A DNA stretch of 64,000 nt from Cladochytrium replicatum. Lineage: Eukaryota > Chytridiomycota > Chytridiomycetes > Cladochytriales > Cladochytriaceae. Made by a program: the position numbers and the translations under genes. Where the stretch lies: contig JAHLKD010000010.1 in assembly GCA_025526935.1 (NCBI GenBank), positions 186,001 to 250,000 on the forward strand, in the 5' to 3' direction. Numbering within the stretch: the first letter of the stretch is position 1; each line of letters opens with the position of its first letter. Under the pieces are notes generated by a model, which saw only the letters and a program-made list of their open reading frames with translations, searched no databases and was not told the DNA's origin. Below are positions 35,481 through 46,013 of this stretch, in pieces.

Positions 35481-36185
35481 AGGAATACAACATGGAGAAA
35501 TACTATGGACTGACTACCCAACTTTCCCAAACTCTCTAGATCCCCAACACCACACACAGTCTGTCACCCACCTCTATCCATGTGTCCTGCAACCAAATCC
35601 CTCACAACATCAGTCCCTTTCCACCAATTCTTTGGCGCCGCATCCCACCACTTGCCCTCTAAATCCGCCTCCCCAGCACCATAAAGCCAATCCACCTAAG
35701 CATCAGCTGACTGGATCCAGTTGTGAAAGTCATCTCCGCCTTCCTCCCCTACTGCATGGCGGGTGGTGGGATAGCACAGACACAGAGGAGGAACAGCCAG
35801 CTTTGGTCGAATGGCCAGCTTTGGTCGAACAACCAGCTTTGGTCAAACAACCAAAGAATCAGACATGTGACAGCAATACCTGCCTCGCTTGGCCTTGGGA
35901 ATGCTGAACCTTCTTGCAGTGCATATTCCAGATCCACCTGCACACACTTTAGCTTTACTGCACAGGATTGACGTGCTGTCGTCCCATGAAAACCCAGCTA
36001 TGGGAAACATACAAAGGTATTCTTAATGGACCATTCTCTTCAGTCAAACATACTATTGGCAGAGAAATGTCTTGGAGTCCACAACTCTGGACACATCACC
36101 TTTCAAACAGGTGTAGTTTTGTGATTTACTCTACTGATGGAACCATGATTGAACAGCACCAGCACACAACATAATCATACTTGAT
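35481..36185. other. Unassigned region with a short tandem repeat
   Basis: No gene is recognised. The plus-strand frame at 35,476-35,907 is Pro/Thr/His-rich, then holds an 18-bp unit repeated three times. It may be decayed gypsy sequence. Confidence 0.35.
35797..35850 (+). repeat. 18-bp tandem repeat, three units
   Basis: Units at 35,797-35,814, 35,815-35,832 and 35,833-35,850 all begin CCAGCTTTGGTC and differ only at their ends. In the open frame they encode a P-A-L-V-(E/K)-(W/Q) hexapeptide repeat. Confidence 0.9.
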
Positions 36186-36300
36186 ATGGAGTTCCATAGT
36201 GTATTGATCAAGCTTGAGGGTCACAGACGTGATGTAGTATGGTCACACGATGGTACAAAGATTGTGTCAGGATCAGGTGACAGTACTGCGCGAAGTTCGG
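36186..36300 (+). pseudogene. Fragment of a WD40-repeat gene
   Basis: The frame reads L-E-G-H-R-R-D-V-V-W-S-H-D-G-T-K-I-V-S-G-S-G-D-S-T, the core of one WD40 repeat of the highly repetitive G-H-x-D-x-V-x-S-V-A-F-S-P-D-G type common in fungal NACHT-WD40 genes. Only one repeat is present and GGGTC-rich repeat sequence replaces its end. It is a shred, not a gene. Confidence 0.6.
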
Positions 36301-36309
36301 AAGCAATCC

Positions 36310-36490
36310 ACACTGTAAGGATTAGTGGGTTTTCGGGTCTTTTGGGTCGGGGTCCGGGTCCATTGACCAAATGTACCCAACCTGATAGCCGGGTTTTCAG
36401 GAAAATTTTGGTCGGACCTGGATCGGGTATCGGTTCCAGGAGCAAAACCCTTCGGGTCAAGATTCAGACCCGAATAAAACCTGATGTGAT
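36310..36490 (+). repeat. GGGTC-rich repeat, diverged relative of R1
   Basis: Rich in GGGTC, GGGTCCGGGTC and TTCGGGTC motifs like R1, but without the conserved right part. It is probably a related or truncated element. Confidence 0.5.
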
Positions 36491-36522
36491 ATGTATGCTA
36501 AAACAAAGCTATTGTTCTTTCT

Positions 36523-36719
36523 TTCCACGCGGACACTTTCCAAGAAGACGCAATATAAGTTTTGTATTTATCAAACAATTTGAATCATAACAAACATTGA
36601 GGCATGTACTTTCTGTCCACCCGGACACTTTCTCAACTCATTGACGGTACTTCAGTTATCTCTACCCAATACAAATAACCTCTCTATCAATGTTACTAGC
36701 AATAAGATTCTGTCCACCT
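36523..36719 (+). repeat. Dispersed repeat with GTCCAC-type motifs, shared with window end
   Basis: Contains three copies of a near-palindromic motif of the form TCCACnYGGACACTTTC (about 36,526, 36,613 and, cut short, 36,712). Its last 27 bases (36,693-36,719) are identical to the reverse complement of 63,974-64,000. R1 copy 2 starts at the next base, so R1 appears to have inserted here. Confidence 0.65.
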
Positions 36720-37011
36720 AAGGTTCGGCGGCCAGGTCGGGTCCGGGTTTCAGTTGAGGCCCGCATTAAACCCTTATTTTGGGCCTTGTTTGTCCGGGCA
36801 CCTGCCGGGTCACTGACAGGTACGAGTGGTATACCCAGAGCAAAAGTGGTTGAAACCTGTACCCGACCCTGACCCGCCAGGTTTTTGCTGCTCAGGAGAG
36901 GAGTGATTGAACTTGAGTTAGAACACGCTTGATATTTACATGAACACTTTGTGTCTGTATGGACAGTGTGATGTTTACAAACACTATTGTAAGATCAACA
37001 ACACTCCACTG
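36720..37011 (+). repeat. GGGTC-rich dispersed repeat R1, copy 2
   Basis: Same repeat as 27,723-28,015, starting AAGGTTCGGCGG and ending ACTCCACTG. A family A LTR begins at the next base. Confidence 0.65.
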
Positions 37012-37607
37012 TGTTAAGTATTTCGATTGATGGACTTGGCCAATCCAGTCATTGATAGTACAAAACAAACGCCTGATATACAGAAATTCACTCTTCACCG
37101 AGCAACATTTCTAACTATTGTACTAAAGCATATAGATGATGATCTATTACGAGTTTGGACACCTTCGGTTATTTCTTCATGGGTTACATTTATTTAGCCA
37201 CAGGTATAGTAAACTGTCATTATTTTTCTACTATCCACTTGTAGAAGTGAAGCCTGGATCAGATCACACCAAAGGTTTACATATGATTCCCACGTTCGTG
37301 GGAAACATGTGCAACAACAATCCTGTTGAGGAGAGCAAGATCTCAGGCACAGTTAAGCATGATTATGCTTGGCTACGCATGTGAGAAGAAAAGTCAAACC
37401 TTATTGCTGTGATCCAGAGCTTTGGGAAGGAAAAGCCAAAACGACAGTACACTTATTTAAGGAGCCTGTGGCAATACACACACAAGGAGCATTCTCTTGC
37501 GCTAGCACTTGCGACTCGCAATCTTCTTTATTCATCTCTTATTTTCATTAACCCGTGAATTAACAACACATACAACCTGAGGATCCAGACCACAGCTTTG
37601 TTCAACA
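37012..37607 (+). repeat. Copia family A LTR, plus orientation
   Basis: 596 bp from TGTTAAGTATTTCG to TTTGTTCAACA, matching the LTRs of the element at 45,415 but more diverged. It is followed at once by family A gag in the opposite orientation, so it is a lone or recombined LTR, not the partner of that fragment. No matching target duplication was seen. Confidence 0.85.
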
Positions 37608-38353
37608 ATTAGTCACAAACTGTTGAACGCTTCCGGCTGACTGACCATTCGTACACTTCAGATCTACCAACCGCTGTTTCCACATGGATAGTTCAATCAG
37701 AACTTGACCACCTGCACTGAAAATTTGGCGATGTCTATCGACCTTGCCTTTTGCTGAAGCATAACCTTTGACTCGATTCATGTCTCGTTTCAGGAATCAT
37801 TCCTGAAGAATTCCAACGGCAACGTTATTGTCTGCTTGTTGAGCACAATAATCTTGCATCTCAGCACAATGTTGGGTATGTAAGCAACTGTTGTGCGTGA
37901 TGATCGCCAAATGTTCACATAGTTCTGCTTCCGACTGTGCTCGTACTTCATGAGCAGCTCGGCCAGCAGGTCCAGCGATGAATATCGGACACGGGGGGTG
38001 ATTCCCTTCGGCTTCATAATCCACACTATCAGGACGAGCCATTGGTTCTTGGACAAGCATAGTGCCAGCGCCGCCACGTAAGTTTGCGTAAGTCTGCACT
38101 TGTTCCATGTACAGATCGAAATCCTGCAGCGTTTTACCAGTAAATGGCTTTGGCCTCGCAGATGTAGCATCATTAGATCCTGCGCCCATTTTGCCCTTGT
38201 CGTCCAAAGAAATGTGTGAAGCAATGATTCGTAACTATTGTGTTGAACAAAGCTGTGGTCTGGATCCTCAGGTCGTATGTGTTGACTCACAGGTTAATGA
38301 TAATAAGAGATGAATAAAGAAGATTGCAAGTCACAAGTGCTAACGCAAGACTC
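37608..38353 (-). mobile_element. Copia family A fragment 1: gag start plus partial LTR
   Basis: Minus-strand gag N-terminal region (K-P-F-T-G-K-T-L-Q-D-F-D-L-Y) runs left from 38,207. To its right is the first about 113 bp of the reverse-oriented LTR (38,241-38,353), cut off where copy 2 begins. It is an old, broken piece, more diverged from the whole copy than the other A fragments. Confidence 0.8.
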
Positions 38354-41300
38354 CTTGTGTGCTAAGGAAATATCCTTCCGTTGTCTGCAGTAACTCCATC
38401 TTCAGAATCCATTTCGCCGTCGAAGTACTGCCTACTGTGAACGAAGTCTCCAATCAGTCTGAAACCGATGATATGCATTTGGATCTGTGGAAAAATGTAG
38501 TATGTCATCAACAAGAACGGTAGTGTGTTCGCGGGGTATTATTTGTTGGATTGTATCGCCAGAAATGACAGATGTCTGCAATATTCCGCACGAAGCCAAC
38601 TAAGATATTGTTTCCAAAGAGTTTTTACCATTCTCGAGCTGCCTGGTGTAGACCGTACAGACTTTTGATAAGTCTGCAGACGATGGGTCGATTCTGGAAA
38701 TCTACTCATCCGAAACCATGAGGGCACCCTTGATATCAAACTGGAATATGATCATGCCGACTAATGCTGCTAATGCAATCAGAAAACGGATCGTGGATGT
38801 TTTCGTAACTGGAGAATAGGTTTCATCGAAATCCAATCCTTCAATCTGTGAAAATCCTCGTACGACCAACGTGCTTTGACTCGAGTAATATTGCATGTTC
38901 GTCAAGCTTATATGTAAAAACCCATTTGCCCGATAATAAATTCCATCCATCAGGTAAAAACGTTTCGGCCCAAGTATTGTTGCCGACTAGTTGTGTGACT
39001 TCCTCCTTCATCACCGCTAACCTGAATGGAGCCTCATCGGACCGTGATAAAGCCTCACGAAAAGTCTTTGGTGCAGTCCGTATATTTCCATTCGCAATTG
39101 GTTGTGTTGGATATGAGGAATCGGCCTTCATGGTCCAATCGATATTAGGAACGGATCGGGTAAATAAGGAATTACGTTTCCTTTTGGCGTTCGACAAATG
39201 TGCACTTGCTTGACGTTTTCGTTATCTTGCTGCATACGCTTCTTCGGCATCTTCTCCAATGAATTGAAGATCACGTTCGAGTTGTGCATCATTCCTCTAC
39301 AGGAGATACAGAAGACAAATTCGGAGATTCTTCAGTAATGGATTGTGGAGTCGATAAATCAGCATTTGGATCGTAATCAGCATCGTCTGGGTCATCATCG
39401 TCTAGTCCATGTAAATGTTCAACAACATGCATGTCACCAGCTTCTTCTAAGCGGTAATATATGGGGTCGTCGTTCATATCCTCATCGATTTCTTCGTCTG
39501 CAACGGTAGAAATCAGGAAATTGTCTGAGACAAACTCAACAGTCGTCTCTTGCACCCCCTGATCCCCGGTTGGTATTTGATCAACATCGAAATATGTCCC
39601 GGCCTTCAGTGGATATTGTACCGTAAGATCGTCGAGTAACTGTCGGGTAGGATTATAACCAACAAAAACTCCCTCGTGGAACGTAACATGGAAGTATTCG
39701 CCTATTGTGTTTGTCCAAAAATTGAGTGCTATGACGATCTTCAGGTCTTCACCCTTGTATCCGAGAAACAGACCTAGTTCAGACTTGTCTCGGATTCTGC
39801 GCGCCAACCTTTGTTCGTGTGAGATCCACAAACTAACGAGTGTTCCAAAGGCGTGGATAGTTGCCAAATCTATCCGCTTGTCAAGGTAAGCACAGTACGG
39901 AATCGCATTCACAGCTGAATGGAAAGTAGCATTCTTGACGACCGCAGCGTATAGGATGGAGAGTTGCACAAATTGAAGTGTTCGTGGTAGTCCAGCTTGT
40001 AGCAGCATCACGTCCGACATATACTTGATCGATTGTATATTCCGCTCTGATAGACCATCGAGTTCCTTTACTGACGGAGGAGCTGGGTGGACGTGGATGC
40101 AAGGAATCTTGGTATTGCACCATTGGATCAACCGTTTCGTAATCAATTCTCCTGAATCGGAACGTAGTTCAGCAACGTGTAATGGGTGATTGCGATTTTC
40201 CACATCAGCGATATGTCGAATCATACTATCCACCGCATCACTCTTTCGATTCAGGAAGTAGATTGTGATGAAACGAGGTTGTTCGTCGACAATGATCTGC
40301 CAATATCTCTTCTTCTGTCCGTCGTAGATTAAACGTACGACATCGGAAAACAGACGGAAAAGCTTCCTCGGAGCTCGACTTATTATAGAATAAATCGGCT
40401 TCTGCTTCAGCTTCGTGCGACTACAGACCAAACAATTCTGCATAATTGATTTGTTGACAAGATTGAATGCATCGGGTTCAACCTTGGGCATTTTGATGTT
40501 GAGCTTCTCTCCTGTTCGAAAGATCGTCCGTAAGTGGATGTGACCAAACTGCTGGTGTAACTTTGCAAGTTCGTGTACTGTCACTGGCGATAAGTTGGTG
40601 CTCACTCCAACTGTATCTTGAGATGCTCGTTGACATTCGTTTGACGAATGCTGTTGTCTGACATTACATCGAGACCCATCGCGTGAGAAGATCATACACC
40701 GGACGTAAAGTCCATCGACTGATCGAGACCTTCTGCGGATACCGCTACTGCTTTAGCTCGTTGAGCAATCACATGCCACGGTTGGTGAGTTCCGACGGTA
40801 CTAACATCAGCATAGAGATAGTACAAATCTCTTTCCCGTCGCCCAATAATAACGTGTTCATCCGTATCACCATGCGTGAGGATAACCTTGTCTTTGGTGA
40901 AACTCACAATGTCCCCGGAGTCTCCAATGATACTACACACCGATGCAAGTGTGTCTTCGAGATCAGGAACATAAAGTGTGTTGTGTATTATCTTAATTCG
41001 CCCATTGGGTAAAACTACAGATACATCTCCAAAACCACAAACTAATTGTATGACTATCCGCTAGTTCCACCACGTCCTCGTCATTCGTATACGTCAGCGA
41101 ACTAAAGGCATGACGATTAGGTGTCATCCAAACAGTTGCGCCTGTATCAAGCAAACCCACACGATCCTTTGCTTGAACATGTACACGGACAACCTTCTGT
41201 GCCAAGTGTGCGTTCACTATCGAAAACATATTTCCGATGTATGTGTCAGCATCTTCATCAACAGAAGTAGGTTGGGTAAGGTCAAAGATTACCTTCTTGG

Positions 41301-43264
41301 TCAACACCGGTTTGGCGGTAGACTTGTCCTCCGACGAATCATCGCCTGCATCGCCACGGCTGGCAATGAATGCACGAAAATCCGTGTCTAAACAAAGACT
41401 CTTTGCAGTGAGATAGAGTTTACACGCCGACTGCTTGTGTCCTCGTTTGCCACAGAAGTTGCATGTGAGATCTGTCTTCTTTACAAAAGAAGATGTGGAC
41501 AACCTGGAGTCCTGTGACTGCCTGGTCAGAGTGGAACTGCTACTCCCACCGCTACTGCTTGAGCCACCCGTGGCACCCTGCTTACGGCATTGGGCATTGG
41601 TGTGAGACGAGTTCGGATGCAAGGTACAAATATCCTCCGACTTCGCAACCTTGGCTTTCGCTTTCGCCTTCGCTTTCTTCGCCTTTGCCTTCATGGCTTT
41701 CTTTGTCCCATTAGGCCCACCGGCATCCATGGTGACGTTGAGTTGGACCAATTGGTTGAGGTCAGTCAAGATATTTGACACTGTTTCGAAGTAATGCGTT
41801 GGCTTTTGGTGGAATGGTCGCGGAGCATTCGGATTTGCAGCATCAATTGGATCTTGTATTAACCCGGTTCCTATTCGGCAGACGCAGAAGTGATCATTTT
41901 TCCGAGAAAAGGTACGAGGGTCCGTAGTTTAATTGTCTGCATCGTGATTTTTGCGACTAACCGGTTTAGTAGATCCTTGATTACGAGTTCGTCCGGTAAA
42001 GAGTTCAGTTTGAGTTCGAATAACTCAGTGAGGTCGGTCACAAACTGCTGAACGCTTTCTGCCGACTGACCGTTCGTACATTTCAGATCTACCAGCCGTT
42101 GCTCCCACATAGACGATTCGATCGGAGCTTGTCCGCCAGCACTGAAAATTCGGCGAAGTCCATCGACTTTGCCTTTTGCTGACGCATAAGCTCTGACTCG
42201 ATTCATGTCGCGTTTTGGGAAACATTCGCATAGAATTCCAACTGCGACGTTATTGTCCGCTTGTTGTGCACGGTAATCTTGCATCTCAGCACGATATTGC
42301 GTCCGTAAGTGACTGTTGTGTGTGACGATCGCCAAATGTTCACGTAGTTCTGCTTCCCATTGTGCTCGTGCTTCGTTAGCAGCTCCGCCAGCAGCTCCGG
42401 CGATGACTATCGGACGCTGTGGGCGATTTCCTTCCGCCTCGTAATTCGGATTATCAGGAAGAGCCATTGGTTCTTGGAGAAGCATAGTGCCAGCGCCGCC
42501 ACGTAAGTTTGCGTAAGTCTGCACTTGTTCCATGTACAGATCGAAATCCTGCAGCGTTTTACCGGTGAATGGCTTCGGCCGCGAAGATGTGGCGTCATTC
42601 GATCCTGAACCCATCTTGTCGTTGTTGTCCGAAGAAATGTGTTAAGCAACGATTCGTAACTATTGTGTTGAACAAAGCTGTGGTCTGGATCCTCAGGTTG
42701 TGTGTGTTGCTAATTCACGGGTTAATGTTTCTAAGAGATGAATAAAGAAGATTGCGAGTCACAAGTACTAGCGCAAGAGAATGCTCCTTGTGTGTATCGC
42801 CACAGGCTCCTTAAATAAGTGTACTGTCGTTTTGGCTTTTCCTTCCGGAAGATCTGGATTGAAGCGATAAGGTTTGACTCTTCTTCTCACAGGCGTAGCG
42901 AAGCATAATCATGCTAAGCTGTGCGTGAGATCTAGCTCTCCTCAACAGGATTGTTCTCACACATGATTCCCACGAACGCGTTAATCATATGTAAACCTTT
43001 GCTGTGATCTGATCCGGGCTTCACTTCTACAAGTGGATGATAGAAAAGTAATGACAGTTTACTATACCTATGGCTGCAATAAATATAACCCATGAAGAAA
43101 TAACCGGAGGTATCCAAACTCGTAATAGATCATCATCTATATGCTTTAGTTCAATAGTTAGAAATGTTGCTCAGTGAAGAGTGACATTTCTGTATATCGG
43201 GCGTTTGTGTTTTTGTACAATCAATGACTGGATTGGCCAAGTCCATCAATCGAAATACTTAACA
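38354..43264 (-). mobile_element. Copia family A copy 2, 3'-truncated, broken
   Basis: Reading leftwards: 5' LTR (43,264-42,666), gag, zinc knuckle (C-N-F-C-G-K-R-G-H-K near 41,460), protease, integrase, and the start of reverse transcriptase, ending at 38,354 inside RT where it meets fragment 1. RNase H and the 3' LTR are missing. It has several breaks but remains close in sequence to the whole copy. Its 5' LTR abuts family B RNase H sequence at 43,265. Confidence 0.85.
42666..43264 (-). repeat. 5' LTR of copia family A copy 2
   Basis: A 599-bp reverse-oriented LTR, TGTTGAACAAAGC to ATACTTAACA, near-identical to those of the whole copy. Confidence 0.9.
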
Positions 43265-44225
43265 ATTGCTGATATTTTCACAAAACCCTTGACATTCAAA
43301 TTATTTTCAAAATTCACACGCGCACTTGGTCTTACACGTCAATCTGATTTGACCCTTGTTGACTAATACATACATTACCAACAAACAGACGTGTGACTCA
43401 ACGCTCATACCAATATCCTCATTGTCTACCGCAGCTGTGACTGCAGGGGTGTGTTGATGCATGCACATGTATGGAACTAGCTACTCCAGTCTTCATCCAC
43501 TACCGACACTGAGGGGAAATAGCCTTACCAGAGACGTCTGGGACAAGTTCATGCGTAATCATACATTACATGAAAGAACTGGCATTTCTAACTATTGGTC
43601 ATGAAGACATCCTCCTTTACTCATTGGAATCTAGTAGAGTTCTGCGAGTGATCATACATTACATGAAAGAACTGGCATTTCTAACTATTGGTCATGAAGA
43701 CATCCTCCTTTACTCATTGGAATCTAGTAGAGTTCTGAGAGTGATCACGCGTTTGAGAAAGAATGTGATGCTAATCAGTTTGCTGCTGACAGTTATATCA
43801 TACTCGAGTACATCTCGTATGATGTTAATGCAAGGTACTACATACTTATTTCTCATAGAGAACATGTCATTGTAGACAAGATTATGGCTAATCTTCATGT
43901 TCTGCTCACAATGGTTATTGTGAATGATCACTGGGATCTATATCTCTCTATTCGAGAGAATAATGTTTATATCAGATATTTCCATATATCTATAGCCACA
44001 GGTTAATTATAAAAGCCGAAACGACAGTATATTTGAATTGTTTGCACAATTCAAAGAGCCTGTGGCGATATGAGATTTCGGGTGGCTGTGGCGCAAGAGC
44101 GTGATTGGAGAAACACGAAACTCTGCACATACACAGATCAACCTGAGGACTATCTCTAGCGCAAGTCCCAGATCAGCAGCACTAAAACTGATCAAATCAC
44201 ATCGCCCTCAAACCAAACTTCGACA
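43265..44225 (+). mobile_element. 3' end of a copia family B element with LTR-B
   Basis: Positions 43,265-43,366 encode the RNase H terminus A-D-I-F-T-K-P-L. A non-coding stretch and a purine tract (GCAGGGG) follow, then LTR-B (43,452-44,225). LTR-B matches, in opposite orientation, the LTR upstream of the family B gag at 55.7 kb. The left edge was cut by family A copy 2. Confidence 0.8.
43452..44225 (+). repeat. LTR-B with an internal 93-bp tandem duplication
   Basis: Begins TGTTGATGC and ends CTTCGACA, about 774 bp. A 93-bp unit starting ATCATACATTACATG at 43,558 is repeated at 43,651. The other LTR-B copies (56.8 kb and 58.6 kb) carry it once. Confidence 0.85.
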
Positions 44226-45414
44226 GTCACCGGCTTCTTCTAAGCGGTAATATATGGGGTCGTCGTTCATATCCTCATCGATTTCTTCGTCTGCAACAGT
44301 AGAAATCGGGAAATTGTCTGAGACAAACTCAACAGTCGTCTCTTGCACCCCCTGATCCCCGGTTGGTATTTGATCAACATCGAAATATGTCCCGGCCTTC
44401 AGTGGATATTGTACCGTAAGATCGTCGAGTAATTGTCGGGTAGGATTATAACCAACAAAAACTCCCTCGTGGAACGTAACATGGAAGTATTCGCCTATTG
44501 TGTTTGTCCGAAAATTGAGTGCTATGACGATCTTCAGGTCTTCACCCTTGTATCCGAGAAACAGGCCTAGTTCAGACTTGTCTCGGGTTCTGCGCGCCAA
44601 CCTTTGTTCGTGTGAGATCCACAAACTAACGAGTGTTCCAAAGGCGTGGATAGTTGCCAAATCTATCCGCTTGTCAAGGTAAGCACAGTACGGAATCGCA
44701 TTCACAGCTGAATGGAAAGTAGCGTTCTTGACGACCGCAGCGTATAGGATGGAGTGTTGCACGAATTGAAGTGTTTTGTGGTAGTCCAGCTTGTAGCAGC
44801 ATCGCGTCCGACATATACTTGATCGATTGTATATTCCGCTCTGATAGACCATCGAGTTCCTTTACTGACGGAGGAGCTGGGTGGACGTGGATGCGAGGAA
44901 TCTTGGTATTGCACCATTGGATCAACCGTTTCGTAATCAATTCTCCTGAATCGGAACGTAGTTCAGCAACGTGTAATGGGTGATTGCGATTTTCCACATC
45001 AGCGATATGTCGAATCATACTATCCACCGCATCACTCTTTCGATTCAGGAAGTAGATTGTGATGAAACGAGGTTGTTCGTCGACAATGATCTGCCAATAT
45101 CTCTTCTTCTGTCCGTCGTAGATTAAACGTACGACATCGGAAAACAGACGGAAAAGTTTCCTCGGAGCTCGACTTATTGTAGAATAAATCGGCTTCTGCT
45201 TCAGCTTCGTGCGACTACAGACCAAACAATTCTGCATAATTGATTTGTTGACAAGATTGAATGCATCCGGTTCAACCTTGGGCATTTTGATGTTGAGCTT
45301 CTCTCCTGTTCGAAAGATCGTCCGTAAGTGGATGTGACCAAACTGCTGGTGTAACTTTGCAAGTTCGTGTACTGTCACTGGCGATAAGTTGGTGCTCACT
45401 CCAACTGTATCTTG
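44226..45414 (-). mobile_element. Copia family A fragment 3: integrase region
   Basis: Internal family A sequence in minus orientation covering the integrase and part of the spacer before reverse transcriptase. It is cut on the left by LTR-B and on the right by the 5' LTR of the whole copy. It is broken and without its own LTRs. Confidence 0.85.
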
Positions 45415-46013
45415 TGTTAAGTATTTCGATTGATGGACTTGGCCAATCCAGTCATTGATAGTACAAAAACACAAACGCCCGATATACAGAAATGTCACTC
45501 TTCACTGAGCAACATTTCTAACTATTGAACTAAAGCATATAGATGATGATCTATTACGAGTTTGGATACCTCCGGGTATTTCTTCATGGGTTATATTTAT
45601 TGCGGCCATAGGTATAGTAAACTGTCATTACTTTTCTATCATCCACTTGTAGAAGTGAAGCCCGGATCAGATCACAGCAAAGGTTTACATATGATTAACG
45701 CGTTCGTGGGAATCATGTGTGAGAACAATCCTGTTGAGGAGAGCTAGATCTCACGCACAGCTTAGCATGATTATGCTTCGCTACGCCTGTGAGAAGAAGA
45801 GTAAAACCTTATCGCTTCGATCCAGATCTTCCGGAAGGAAAAGCCAAAACGACAGTACACTTATTTAAGGAGCCTGTGGCGATACACACAAGGAGCATTC
45901 TCTTGCGCTAGTACTTGTGACTCGCAATCTTCTTTATTCATCTCTTAGAAACATTAACCCGTGAATTAGCAACACACACAACCTGAGGATCCAGACCACA
46001 GCTTTGTTCAACA
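45415..46013 (+). repeat. 5' LTR of the whole-looking copia A element
   Basis: 599 bp, TGTTAAG to TTCAACA. The end is set by solo copies with target duplications at 56,059 and 57,355. Confidence 0.92.

Noticed and set aside
35797-35850. CRISPR-like array
   Set aside because: Three directly adjacent 18-bp units without spacers, in a eukaryotic context: a simple tandem repeat.
38107-38313. Plus-strand open frame across fragment 1 and its LTR
   Set aside because: Antisense to family A gag and running into LTR sequence, with no independent support.
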